DNA of 64,000 nt from Gordius sp. MW1 (GCA_964036665.1 OZ038530.1:16824001-16888000); one strand, 5' to 3'. Numbered from the stretch's first letter, positions 50,014-60,741 are shown. Program-made: numbers and translations. Notes: generated by a model from the letters alone, not told the origin.

Positions 50014-51362
50014 TTCATTAACTTTTGAAAACATGGCATCCTAATCACTAAATATAATTTCAGATCACTGGCCTGTAGCGAGCCGCACTTGTGAAGCTTT
50101 CGAGCTTTAATTTTATATATAAACATACTAGATCTGTTTTTGCACTTTTTTATATAAAAAAAGCAAAAACGAAAATGTTATGAATTGGTGTCCTTTTATT
50201 CTGCAAGTTTTTAAAGTTTGTTAGGCTAAAATCAATACCGCCTTATTATTTCTCGCTGCTCTATAAAATTTAGTGATAAATCAAAATGCTAAGATTTCCC
50301 TCATGGTAACTAATGTATGTTCATAATTATGTAGCTTAGTTAAATCCCTAATCTTTTTTTATATTATTTATACCTAAGGGAAAAAGAACAAAACTTTACA
50401 ACTATCTCTCATTATAAAAACCACCATTAAAGATAAATTAAGCTGAATAACTTAAATAATAAGAAATAATATGCTTCAGTTGAACCACAGAAAAATTAAC
50501 TCATCTGATTTGATGTTTTCCATAGGCAAAAATGATAGTGATAAGAAAATTTTATTTTAGGGTGGGAAGGTCAAAGAATTTTTAATTACCCGCCACTTAA
50601 AGGGGAAGTAACAATATATTTCACATTAAGTGTATAAACAGTTGAACTTATTTGAAACTATAAGATTTGGATATTAGAGTTGTTAAGTTGCTACAATCTG
50701 CTTGGTCCTTGAGCATTTTTATATGCTACTGTTCTGCCTAGTGCACTGAACAGCGAGCACATATTGGTCTGGAGTTGAAACAAGTTAGCAATTTAACAAC
50801 TCTATTGGATAAAAAGTCTCGAGGTTAAAATACAATTACCCAGCAAAAATAAATAAAAACTTTTATACAATAAACAAATTATATCAATTATCTACTTCGC
50901 AAAGTAATTTTTACCAGATTTGCTGGTCTACAAAACAAAAATATAGATTTTGTGAGCATTTGTTTTCCATTAATTAGTAAGGAATCTGATTCGAGGTGAG
51001 GGTGCCAGTTTAATATAAAATGTAAAAATTAAATGAAATTTCTAGGTTAAATAAGATCTAAATTTTTAATTTCATAATACTGGGGCTGAGATATTTGACA
51101 TTCATGAAAATTTAAACTTGTTAAAAGGTGATATCAGAAATATCAATTTGAATAGTACTAATATCTATAAAATATAAAGTGACCCTAAAAATTTGTATAA
51201 TAGTTGATGTTCGCTAAACTGGAAAGATCTGGAACTGACTTTATCCAAAAGCTTCGTTTATACACATGATAGCTAACCAACATAATTATGTACTAATTTT
51301 TATAGCCAAAAATCTTAAGGAGTAAAAAATATAATTACACAAATGAATCACTAATAAATATC
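50014..51362. other. Intergenic downstream of RPS8
   Basis: AT-rich; no exon or repeat structure that I can support. Confidence 0.4.
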
Positions 51363-51368
51363 TTTATT
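51363..51368 (-). terminator. Poly(A) signal of RPS8
   Basis: AATAAA on the minus strand, 19 bases after the RPS8 stop. The short 3' UTR is typical of ribosomal protein genes. Confidence 0.75.
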
Positions 51369-51387
51369 CATGCATTAAATGAGTGAT

Positions 51388-52202
51388 TTATTTAGCTTTT
51401 TTTCCTTTAATTTTTTTAAGGTAAAATTCCAACTCTTTGCCTTCTAGGATATATCCATCACACCTTCCACATTGACCAGGCTTGGAACTTACACAAGCTT
51501 AATGAAAATATATTAACAATCATTTTATAATATATACCAAGTAATTTTCCTGCCATAAATTCCTCTTCCAAAGCTGGTTCTACAGATGCATATGTCTTCC
51601 TCTTTTCATATTTCCTTGTAATTTTTTTACATTTTTTTGCATTCAAAACAGCTTCTTCGTGTTCAGTCTAATAATAATTAAGAAGGTAAATATTAAAAAT
51701 ACCAATTTGGCTCCTTTCTTTCTTCCTAAAGGTGTTGCATAATGGGCTTCATACCATTGTCTGAATGGTGCACCATCCACAACAACTATACAATTTTTAA
51801 CTAATGTTTTTGTTCTCACAAGTTCGTTATTGCTAGCATTATAAACCACATCAATTATCCTAGTTTTGCGAGTACAGCCTATATTTAAAGAAATAATAAA
51901 ATGAATATAGTTTTACATTCAGATCCCCACGAGAAATTTCCTAAATCCAATCTAAGGGCACGATATTTTTTATTGCCACCCCTTGTACGAATAGTATGAA
52001 TTCTTTTAGGGCCAAGCTGATGAAGATTAGTTAAACAGTCAAAAATTTTACCTTAGTATTAGCAGCAGGCCTTCCAAGCTCAAACTTCCTTTTCTTACGA
52101 ATAGGAACACGTTTTCCACCAGTTTTCCTTCTTTTATGCCATCTATCTCTTGATATACCTATTATTTTTTATATAGAAAGAGCGTTATGTAAAATTACCC
52201 AT
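51388..52202 (-). CDS. RPS8: 40S ribosomal protein S8 (eS8)
   Basis: Small-subunit ribosomal protein. Six exons: 52202-52199, 52158-52052, 52016-51917, 51878-51703, 51667-51538, 51497-51388. They give 208 residues, the same length as human eS8. The first exon codes only ATG G, the same phase-1 split seen in many animal RPS8 genes. Diagnostic blocks: [92 protein letters not shown] and [11 protein letters not shown]. All introns are GT-AG and only 40, 35, 38, 35 and 40 nt. The frame is intact, which argues against a processed pseudogene. In vertebrates RPS8 introns host box C/D snoRNAs; these introns are too short for that. The tiny first exon is the least certain part. Confidence 0.96.
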
Positions 52203-53038
52203 GTTGTTTTATGATATCGAAAAGAGGTCTAAATGTGAAATCATATGCAATTCATTTTCAAAAATAGTTAAAGAAAATATTTTAAAAGGTTAAAACTTTC
52301 CTGATCTCATTTTGTTAAGAAATACATGTTGGTAGTTAGAATTTTATTAATACATTTTTAAAGTTTTTAGGCCCTCTTGAATAAAGAAGTAATTCAGGCA
52401 ATATGAACTTCTAGATATCCCTCTATAAATTTCTAGCCACTATAATTGCTTATTTGAGTTAGAATATTCTTTTCAAATCTATGTGCATTACAAAATAATG
52501 TAAATTCATACTTAAAATGTTATATCTTTTATAATAGATATTAATGTCCTGAGACACACCCTATAATTAGTCCCTGCAAAAGCCTATTGAATTATATTGT
52601 TGATTAAGCTGTAATAGCTCATGTTTTTGATATGTTAGGATAAAAACTACCTAAGCTAAAAAATGTTTAATAACACTGCATTTAAGAAAATTTTTTTTGA
52701 CATTAAGGAGCCAGGGCTTACCCCACTAATAAATTTATTTAATATAATTTGGATATATGTACTTAAATCTATATTTATTGCTAATAATAATGGATTGTAC
52801 AATAACCTATTTTAAAGAAATGGCTAAACCTTAAGATATATGACGAATACGACCAAAAATTTGGTTGATGCATTTTAATTCAAGAATGAAGAATGTTATT
52901 TTAGGCATGAAGATTGATATTTTAAGCAGATATTAGATACACAGCCATGTGCGTCAGCAGAAAAATTTAGCTTAAATTTTTTTTTAAGTCATAATGTTTT
53001 TGAAGGTGGTATTAGAAAATATTTAAAATATTTTATGT
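52203..53038. other. Upstream of RPS8, no gene seen
   Basis: It should contain the RPS8 promoter on the minus strand. I see no clear TATA box or pyrimidine-tract start that I can place. The remainder is AT-rich. Confidence 0.4.
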
Positions 53039-53541
53039 TGTCAATGCCCGGATCCAAAATGGATGGCTTAAATCGCGAAATATATCCGGTGTAATGTGCG
53101 ACAAAATGCAATAGATTAAAGAGAAAAGCTAACAAATCCATAGTAATACCGGTGTCATCATATGGAAGTCGAACATGGGCATTAAGCACCACTGAAGAAA
53201 ACTATTACAAGCCACTGAGATGAATATGATACGGTGAAGCTTGGGGTTTACTAAGCTCGACCATATGACGAATGAATTCCTCAGGGAAAAATGGGTATTC
53301 AACCTATGGTGGCCTTCACAAGCTAGATGTATGTTCATTTACTAAGAGGGAGACGAATTATTTAAAATGGAAATTACTGGACATGGAGGTAGCGGGGAAG
53401 CGAGGTAGAGGACGACCTCGTGTCACATGGAAAGGACAAATGGATTTGGACAAAGCTATGAAAACTAAAAAGATCAATCAAGACATGGCACTTACCCATC
53501 AAGATGGAAGAATAGCATCCAAAGACTTGATAAAGAAGAAG
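53039..53541 (+). mobile_element. 5'-truncated RTE fragment
   Basis: GTCAATGCCCGGATCCAAAA aligns with 5819 onward of the RTE element, continues through the same C-terminal coding blocks (TTGGGGTTTACTAAGCTCGACC; GGAAGCGAGGTAGAGGACG) and ends in the same GATAAAGAAGAAG tail. Frames are broken. Truncation at the 5' end is usual for non-LTR elements. Confidence 0.88.
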
Positions 53542-53856
53542 CAGTATGTTCCTATAAAAAATGCCTCTAGAATATTTAATAGTAACATGCAGCCTTGTAT
53601 TAATTAGTTTGATGGTTAAACATCTTTATATATTTTCATTAGAAATTTAGCATGCTTTCACAGAAATTTATACCTTATAGCTCTCTCAGTAAATACCGCG
53701 ATAGCCTTACATATTTTTAAATCTAAATGGTCGCACAGGAATTATAATTCAAATGTTGAGACTTAGCCTAGATATAGTATTTCGATATTTATACCCAGCT
53801 CGATTTCTATAACAATTTTAACAAATCCCAAAGAGTTCTAGAAAATGTGAGAGTTG

Positions 53857-54033
53857 AGAAGTGTTGTAAAAACGGTTGGGTTTTAGTCGACCAAACATAA
53901 ACAACCCAAAGATTTTTGGTCTATTTTTTTAGTCGACCACAAGGCTTAGTCGAATTTGACAAACAGGCTCAAATGGACCGTTATTTTTAGTTATACCAAA
54001 GGTCTACCAAATTAAACCTAGCTTTTTTTACAA
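53857..54033. mobile_element. Diverged palindromic TAGTGTTG MITE
   Basis: AGTGTTGTAAAAACGGTTGG to AGCTTTTTTTACAACCCTT, with the shared TAGTCGACCA and AAGGCTTAGTCG interior. No clear duplication. Confidence 0.65.
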
Positions 54034-54689
54034 CCCTTGGATTAAGGAGTCAACAAAACAAGGATTACCTAAGCATTTTCAAACTTTTAACTCAAACCAA
54101 GTTTCTATAATCAAAGCGTCGGTTGCATTTGTAAAATTTATTAATGTAAACAAACTAAATATAAATTTATAAAGACCATTCTTAAATCTTTGCATTCTTA
54201 TTTCAAATAACTTTGTTTTATTTATAATTATATTTAACAAAATACGCACTAGGCGGAATTTTTCATAAATTGCTTTAGACTTAGCAGATTTCACCAAAAC
54301 TTAAACCTCAAATTAATTTAGCTAATTAGTTATTTCTATCGGCAAAACACTGACAAGAATTTTATATATATATCATTATGTTTTTCCATATTTGATTAAA
54401 TTTTTGTCATTGAGGGGGGGGGGCTTAACCCAATATCACCCCTGCCTTACTGCTAATTACTTAAAAAATGGAAGATAGGTCCATTTTATATATTTTAACG
54501 AATGATTACAAAGTCCTGGCTTTTTATTATTAAAAAACACTAAAGCATGTGTCAAGTAAATCTTCCATCTATATGTAAGCGATCACAACACCAAGTGAGA
54601 GGACATCAAAATATAATTAGCCTATAACTCGTTGGAAAACTTAAATATAAAGTCGTGTTTGTTTAACAACAATAGAGATTTTTTTGTTA
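54034..54689. other. 5' flank of the LRR gene
   Basis: AT-rich, with a run of nine Gs at 54415-54423. No exon seen. The LRR gene's promoter is probably here but I cannot place it. Confidence 0.4.
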
Positions 54690-56990
54690 ATGTTAATTTA
54701 CAAAATTGTTAGCATGTTAGGCTACTTTCCGTTACTTTTTCTTCTAATTTTGATTAACTGTATAACATATAAGGAAGCAAGGGATCAAGGGGACGAAAGT
54801 CATTTTGGAAAAAGAAGAGTAAAAAGAGACATGCCGAAAATGTTTAAGAAATACAATAATCTTGTATTTCAACAACACACCTGCGATTATTTCTTAGATT
54901 CAGGAGCGTACCATACAATTAGATGTCTTAATATGTCATCACATTACCAAGCCAAACATTTGCTAACTGCCATGTACCAAAAATTGATATCGCATATTCC
55001 AAATTTCTGGTTTTACCTTAAAAGGCAACGCCAAAATTATACAACTGAAATACCTTTTACTGGTCTGCCTACCTTGGGTATAAATATAGATAAATCACTA
55101 GATTTGTTCAAAGCAGTGGGCACATGTCCAATTCCGGAATTTATACCTATGGCCTCATTTCAAGCAACATTCAAAAATGCGAGTGTTGCTTCGAGTCTAG
55201 CATATATGCTGGGAGTAACATCTATTATTCTATTGCGAAACGAGATAAAAACATTGTGTTCAGATTCATTCGTTACAAATTACAAAAATTTGGTTTACAT
55301 AGATGTAGCTGACAACCTGATCGAAACCATTCCACCTGATATGTTAAACGGGTTATTGTATTTAGAGGCATTTATAGTGAACGGAAATCGCATTAAATCA
55401 ATAGATTTTTCAATGTTCAGACCCTTGAAAAGTGTAATTATGATAGGTTTTTCTTCTAATTCAGTGCTAAACTCTACCGGGACGGTGGCTGATTTGATAA
55501 ACGTGCGAACGATTGGTCTGTCGAAAACAGGATTTCGATGGGAAGATGTAGAGAAAATTCCTCAAGGAGAAAATATTAAAGAGATTTATTATTATAATAA
55601 TAAAATAACTAACATCCCTGCAAAATTTGTGAACAGCTATTTAAAAAAAATGGATACCTTTGAATTCAAAAATAATCCACTTTTTTGTACGTCAGCTAAC
55701 AGCGCCTTTATACAATGGTACCATGAGATGATAAAGAGTCATGGCACAGTCGCTGCCAGGGAAGAAGATTCTAACAACGTTAAATGTTACGCACCACCTG
55801 ATCTCAAAGGTTTTGTTATTACCTCTAACATGCTCGACATAAGAAAAAGGCTAATAAATCCACCACAATGTTACGTTCATGAACCGTGCCATTGCTACAT
55901 GTATAACGGAGCTCTGACCATGCATTGCGCTTTCGCTACGTATGCCTATATGATAAACCAATCTAACATTAATGCCGAAAAATGGCATTATAGTCTAATC
56001 CTCGAAGAAATTCAATTCCCAAGCGCGAATAATTCAGTAGCTGTTGTTCCCAAAAAATTTCTCCGGGCACAATTATTAAGTGGGATCACGTTTTTACGGT
56101 GCGATTTAGGTGCTATTGGATCAGGTTATTTTAATGAGTACGCTACAGCCTTAACCATGATTGCTTTGTCTAATAACGCCATTAAACACTTGGCGGAGGA
56201 CAGTTTTGATTCATGCTTTAACGTTACTGTTCTTGATTTATCCAACAATTATTTGCAACACCTTGATCCTATGATCTTCAGCCAGCTTCGTTTACCTCGT
56301 TTGGATAGTCTTGATTTGTCCATTAATGACTTAGAATACTTTTATTGTTTAGACATTAATTCAAACATTCGATCCATTAATTTAACGATGAATAAAATTA
56401 CGGTTATCTTTGAATCCTCTCTTAAACCGTTTATAAGTTTACAAAGTTTCTTATTTCCCAACAATTTTTTAAGTTGCGAATACTGTGAGACGTTGAAGCT
56501 TGCTAATTGGGTAAAGGATTGGCGCAAAAAGATAAAACCCACTAATCAACCAAACATTCGATCAATGGTTAGAGGGTTAAGCGAATACATTTGCTACTAT
56601 CAGCATTTTTATGCCGAACCAGTGGAAATTGGTTCCCTTCTGAGTAACACCTCATTCATTGAGCAATGCAAAACAGGTGAAACACCACCAAAGCCAAGGC
56701 TGGGACCCGAATGGATGATTAAAAGTGGCATAAATATGGAGTTTTTGTTAAAAAGACGCAACAACTATGGTCAAACTAGTGAAAAGAGCTATATTGCATA
56801 TTTTATAGAGGCAAGATTAGATCCGTCCAGTCCCTATTTCATTTATACCATTTTAATTCCATGGACTATTATTATAATTATAGTCTCAATATTTTTACTA
56901 AAATACATAATGAAAAATAAGCGGCAAAACAGTATTTTAAATCCGAATACCGATGGTAAAACAAACCCACAATTCATTAAAGGTATATAA
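54690..56990 (+). CDS. Toll-like LRR transmembrane protein without TIR
   Basis: Single-exon, 766 residues. The ATG at 54690 starts a signal peptide (about 1-25). A basic KRRVKR site at 41-46 could be cut by furin. Then come leucine-rich repeats (about 170-330), a first LRRCT-like cysteine cap (NNPLFC...NNVKCYAPPDL, about 328-381), an LRRNT-like cap (PPQCYVHEPCHCY...HC, about 391-413), more LRRs (LSNNAIKHL, LDLSNNYLQHLDPMIF, LDLSINDLEYF, about 490-590), a second LRRCT (NNFLSCEYCETL...NWVKDW, about 591-670), one TM helix (about 727-748) and a cytoplasmic tail of under 20 residues. The internal LRRCT-LRRNT pair is the layout of multiple-cysteine-cluster Toll receptors, but the TIR domain is missing. 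A possible splice donor (AAAG|GTATAT) overlaps the end, so a downstream exon cannot be excluded. Ligand unknown. Confidence 0.88.
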   Translation: MLIYKIVSMLGYFPLLFLLILINCITYKEARDQGDESHFGKRRVKRDMPKMFKKYNNLVFQQHTCDYFLDSGAYHTIRCLNMSSHYQAKHLLTAMYQKLISHIPNFWFYLKRQRQNYTTEIPFTGLPTLGINIDKSLDLFKAVGTCPIPEFIPMASFQATFKNASVASSLAYMLGVTSIILLRNEIKTLCSDSFVTNYKNLVYIDVADNLIETIPPDMLNGLLYLEAFIVNGNRIKSIDFSMFRPLKSVIMIGFSSNSVLNSTGTVADLINVRTIGLSKTGFRWEDVEKIPQGENIKEIYYYNNKITNIPAKFVNSYLKKMDTFEFKNNPLFCTSANSAFIQWYHEMIKSHGTVAAREEDSNNVKCYAPPDLKGFVITSNMLDIRKRLINPPQCYVHEPCHCYMYNGALTMHCAFATYAYMINQSNINAEKWHYSLILEEIQFPSANNSVAVVPKKFLRAQLLSGITFLRCDLGAIGSGYFNEYATALTMIALSNNAIKHLAEDSFDSCFNVTVLDLSNNYLQHLDPMIFSQLRLPRLDSLDLSINDLEYFYCLDINSNIRSINLTMNKITVIFESSLKPFISLQSFLFPNNFLSCEYCETLKLANWVKDWRKKIKPTNQPNIRSMVRGLSEYICYYQHFYAEPVEIGSLLSNTSFIEQCKTGETPPKPRLGPEWMIKSGINMEFLLKRRNNYGQTSEKSYIAYFIEARLDPSSPYFIYTILIPWTIIIIIVSIFLLKYIMKNKRQNSILNPNTDGKTNPQFIKGI

Positions 56991-57159
56991 TTTAATTAAT
57001 GTTAGTTAATCATGATTCATGACCTTATAGATTCGATCACGGGTAAAATGGTTAAAGTACCAGCTTTAAGGTATTCACATATTACATTTCCTAAATGCTA
57101 TCATTTTAATATTTAATACTAGTTATACATCGTTTCTCGTACATTTATTTTTGCCTTAA

Positions 57160-57165
57160 AATAAA
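57160..57165 (+). terminator. Possible poly(A) signal of the LRR gene
   Basis: AATAAA 170 bases after the stop. A second one lies at 57369-57374. Confidence 0.4.
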
Positions 57166-57194
57166 AATAACTTATAAAAATCTATATTCAATTA

Positions 57195-57327
57195 GGTGGC
57201 CCGTCAACTTGCCGAAAACCATCTCGCCGAATTTAATGTCCCCCGGTTAAAAATGGTCAGGGGACCTTTTTTTAACCGGGGGACATTAAATTCGGCGAGA
57301 TGGGTTTCGGCGAGTTGATAGGGCACC
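57195..57327. repeat. Near-perfect 133-bp palindrome (MITE-like)
   Basis: GGTGGCCCGTCAACTTGCCG pairs with CGGCGAGTTGATAGGGCACC, and the arms meet at CCGGTTAAAAA / TTTTTAACCGG around a spacer of about 15 bp. No second copy was seen in this window. Confidence 0.85.
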
Positions 57328-57672
57328 ATTTAGTTATGGTCAAGTAGCCGTAATAAGTGCTTTTGCCTAATAAAATAGAATTATTGTGAATACCTGTGTT
57401 TATTCTCAATGATACACATTGCGAACATATGCGTTTATTCTCAATAATTCAAATTTTGAAGCCATCTGCAGAAAATTGGGGAATAACTTTGAGACTACTA
57501 GGACGGCTATTAAATATGATGGGATGCGTTACTAAGTTATATTGATCCTTATAATCTTATTAATCATTTCTATGTAAATATTAAATTTTTCTAAGCTTAA
57601 TTAATCTTTAATACTAATACAATAACTTATATAATAGATGAATTACTATTAATGCTGGTTTTATATATTTAG

Positions 57673-57805
57673 TCTGCAAGAGATGCAAAAACTTGAGGAA
57701 GAAGAAAAGAGGAAAGCTGAGCAAAGAGAAACTATACAAAAAATGGCCGAAAAATCTAATTATTTTGACTATGAGGAGTTTTTGTTAAATGCACCTACTT
57801 TCTAA
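57673..57805 (+). CDS. Orphan terminal exon, Glu/Lys-rich
   Basis: After an acceptor-like TATATTTAG, an open frame of 43 codons reads LQEMQKLEEEEKRKAEQ..., a charged helix, then KSNYFDYEEFLL and a stop at 57803. AATAAA follows at 57842-57847. Composition and position look like the last exon of a gene on the plus strand. The phase (one base before CTG) does not fit the donor at the end of the LRR gene, which would give a Lys-rich alternative frame. An open stretch at 57454-57533 (reading FEAIC...IKYDG) might be an upstream exon. I do not recognise the protein. Confidence 0.35.
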
Positions 57806-58083
57806 ACGAATGTAACATTCAAAAGCCGCCCATTATAATTTAATAAAATTATAATTAGTTCAGGAGATTTTTGTTAGTCCTACTAATAAAAACTATTTAA
57901 GATTTATGAAAAATTTAAATTTGATAGTGTTGTAAAAAGAGCCATCAGTAATGTTTACATCCATTATTATAACTATTATATATAAGCGCTTCTGTTATAA
58001 AAAATACATTGCACTGGTACATATTGACTAAACATAAAAACTCATCATTAAGCGATTGTTGATGTCAGGCATTCCACTTTGAG

Positions 58084-60741
58084 CTAGCTGTTATATTTCA
58101 TGGTAGTTAACGATATCCTTTTCACTTTAGGCCTCATTTTTGGACCTTGTTTGAAAAAGATATTGAAAAAGGCCTGCTTAAATTTTGAGTTGCACATGGC
58201 GTATAAGAATGGGTTGACAGTGGAGTTAAGGTAGCCTAACCAGGTAAGGGTTATTTGCACGTTATTACTAACACATGACTCGCAAAACGGTGTTATCATG
58301 AAAACGATAAAGTAAGGGAGCCAACACACAATAAAGGCACCCATTATCACTCCCAACTGCTTGGCAGCCTTCTTTTCTTTGAATAATATTTTGTCCATGT
58401 ATTTCTTCCTTCGCTTAAAGTGGAGGCCCCAATTAACTGGGTACATTTGCGGAGCGTTCCACACTTGGTTTATGGACGATGATAGCTTGCTACACTTTCT
58501 CATAGTTTTCAATCGTATGCGAGCATAGCTTTTAAAAACAGGAGACAAGTTATCATCGGGGTTGGACTTGATGGGATTCTGCATGAGAGAATCTATTTTA
58601 GGACTCATTCCATTTTTCCTGCTTTGAGCTTTACCTAACAAATTGTCGTTGTTTAAGGCGGTTCGTTGGTAGAGTACGGTGGTGGGAATGTTTGCGACTT
58701 GAGAAACGGTTCCACAGCTTCTTGGAAGATTTGCATCCATTATTAATTCTTTACTCACAATTGGCATAGTAATCTTTTGGCTATTAGGCGCATGTTCCTT
58801 GTCAATTAGATATTTGTTCAAATTGTCATTCTTGGTCTCTAAGGTGATTCCCGCCATTCTCTTTTTTCTTTCAAGCATATCAGCCAACATTACTGTCATT
58901 GCGAAAGAACGATTCCATCTTATATCACTTATTGGCCGAAATTTTGTATCTGGTCGAAAACATCTAACGTGATTGGCATCTTTTAGCAAAGAAAACTTTT
59001 GTACTGATTGTAAACTTTGCCTTGATCGCCATTTATATGGGAGCTTCCAAGTGAGTCGACTAAAAAAAGGCCTAAATGTTTTGAGTTTTTTTGGTTTGGT
59101 AATTTTAATATTTGAGGTTACGTTATTCGAGTTGTATGAGTTTGATTTGGGCGAGGACCATTCCTCTAAATCTTGAAGCGAACCATATTTTTTTATATTG
59201 TAGCCACCGTTAGACAGAAGCTCCGGTTTATGATTCATAGATATATCAGAAAGCCCTATCTGATGGTCGGAATTAGATTTGCTAATATTGTTACTTTTCT
59301 TAATATCAACCATGTCCGCTTGTCTATTTTTATTCTGACCGTCGTCTTTAACATATTTGACAAAAACCCTTATAGGGCCATAATTTTTGTAGTCATCTAA
59401 TTGAATGTCATTTTGCTTTTGCGGACTTTTTTTCAAAATTTCAAACGTTTTGTAATTTATCTTTTCCACGATCAACCGATTGAAGGATAATGGTGATTTG
59501 TCCAACCTCATATGTTTGTCGTGTAATAAATTTGGCTTTGATATTTTGCGCACAACCATTTCTTGTCCTAAGCAGGCTTTGTTGTAGCGATCATATAGGT
59601 CTTCGTTTAGAGAGTAAGAACTCTGAGAACTATGGGGTGGTAGATTACATGAACTAATTGACAGAGATGGAAATGGAATCGAAGAACTGGCACAATTGAC
59701 TTCAATGTGGCAGGGTGGCTGTTCGACCCTTCTTGTGGGTTGATTTTTTAACTTGGACTTTCTAACGCTATTTATCCTCGTTATGGATGTATCGTAATTG
59801 TGTGAAGCACTGGATTGAAATTTATTTCGTGCCAATTTTGTTATAAAAGGTTTGCGTTTGTTGATGTTATAAGAATCGCCCTGCGATTTGAGCGATAACG
59901 ATGAGATGGAATCTTTGTAGGGTTCCAAGGAGTCATCCGCCTCTACCATGCCCGACTTTATAGATCCCCTAAGTCCTTTGCCAATTTTATTTCCTCTCGT
60001 GGCACTGTTATTATTCGTCAATTTCAACTCAATTTCACTGCGCTTCTTAATTTCAAAAAATATTTTCCAGTATATACCCAGCATGAAAAAAGCTGGTAGG
60101 TAGAAATTTATTAAGGCAGTGATAATTTTTAAGGCCATCACGTTGGCAAATTCAACGTTGCATTCTTCCACGATCGGCTCTTCCTGGTTGATGGTCATAG
60201 AGAAATTGCTGAACGAATAATTTACGAAAAGATCAATAGGGATCCCGACGTCCTTTTCGGTTATATAACTTTCCATGTTCTTATATGCAGGTGTAGGCAT
60301 CATGGATCTTACGGTGATGCGAGAAATATTAGGCAATGTCACAGCGAGGGTACCGTTGTCGGATTCATCAACAATGGCTGATTGAGTTGATTTAGAATAT
60401 TTTAAAATAGAGGAATGAAAAGCGTTCCAACCTATAACAGGGATGATCCAGCAAGCGGATATGAGCCAAGCCGGACCAATCATAGTTAAAGCCCGCCTTC
60501 TGGTTCGCTTCTTCAAGTAATGCAGGGGAGATATGATGGACCAATATCTATCCAGGCTTAGGATAAAAAGATTAAAGATTGAAGCGGTGCTGGCAGTGTA
60601 ATCTATAGAAAGCCAAATTTTGCAAAACACCACCCCAAAGATCCACTTGTTGGACAGTAGGTAAATGGCGCTAATTGGCATCACGGAAATTCCGAGTAGG
60701 AAGTCGGCAAAGGCTAGGCTCATTATAAATAGGTTGCTCAC
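58084..60741 (-). CDS. Histamine H1-like GPCR, 3' exon (partial)
   Basis: The last exon codes for TM2-TM7 (885 codons) and starts at an acceptor (TTATTAG|GTGAGC), so TM1 and the N-terminus lie in an upstream exon not found in the window. Key residues: Asp2.50 in LAFADFLLG, Cys40, Asp47 in WLSIDYTASTASIF (the amine-binding Asp3.32), DRY at 64-66, ECL2 Cys194, TM5 Lys205/Thr208/Asn212 in ALKIITALINFYLP (the H1 pattern K-x2-T-x3-N), FIVCWLPYF in TM6 and NPFLY in TM7. EKKAAKQLG before TM6 is also H1-like. The match to H1 is closer than to muscarinic receptors. ECL2 is long (about 100 residues) with several N-glycosylation sequons. The third cytoplasmic loop is about 550 residues, far larger than in mammalian H1. 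Predicted plasma-membrane amine receptor, probably Gq-coupled by analogy; ligand untested. Confidence 0.9.
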   Translation of the reverse strand: MSNLFIMSLAFADFLLGISVMPISAIYLLSNKWIFGVVFCKIWLSIDYTASTASIFNLFILSLDRYWSIISPLHYLKKRTRRRALTMIGPAWLISACWIIPVIGWNAFHSSILKYSKSTQSAIVDESDNGTLAVTLPNISRITVRSMMPTPAYKNMESYITEKDVGIPIDLFVNYSFSNFSMTINQEEPIVEECNVEFANVMALKIITALINFYLPAFFMLGIYWKIFFEIKKRSEIELKLTNNNSATRGNKIGKGLRGSIKSGMVEADDSLEPYKDSISSLSLKSQGDSYNINKRKPFITKLARNKFQSSASHNYDTSITRINSVRKSKLKNQPTRRVEQPPCHIEVNCASSSIPFPSLSISSCNLPPHSSQSSYSLNEDLYDRYNKACLGQEMVVRKISKPNLLHDKHMRLDKSPLSFNRLIVEKINYKTFEILKKSPQKQNDIQLDDYKNYGPIRVFVKYVKDDGQNKNRQADMVDIKKSNNISKSNSDHQIGLSDISMNHKPELLSNGGYNIKKYGSLQDLEEWSSPKSNSYNSNNVTSNIKITKPKKLKTFRPFFSRLTWKLPYKWRSRQSLQSVQKFSLLKDANHVRCFRPDTKFRPISDIRWNRSFAMTVMLADMLERKKRMAGITLETKNDNLNKYLIDKEHAPNSQKITMPIVSKELIMDANLPRSCGTVSQVANIPTTVLYQRTALNNDNLLGKAQSRKNGMSPKIDSLMQNPIKSNPDDNLSPVFKSYARIRLKTMRKCSKLSSSINQVWNAPQMYPVNWGLHFKRRKKYMDKILFKEKKAAKQLGVIMGAFIVCWLPYFIVFMITPFCESCVSNNVQITLTWLGYLNSTVNPFLYAMCNSKFKQAFFNIFFKQGPKMRPKVKRISLTTMKYNS

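Noticed and set aside
54684..54689. Two extra codons before the LRR gene start
   Set aside because: They would need a TTG start. The ATG at 54690 is followed by a good signal peptide.
58973..59400. Plus-strand open frames opposite the GPCR third loop
   Set aside because: Antisense to a clearly coding exon, with no domain.
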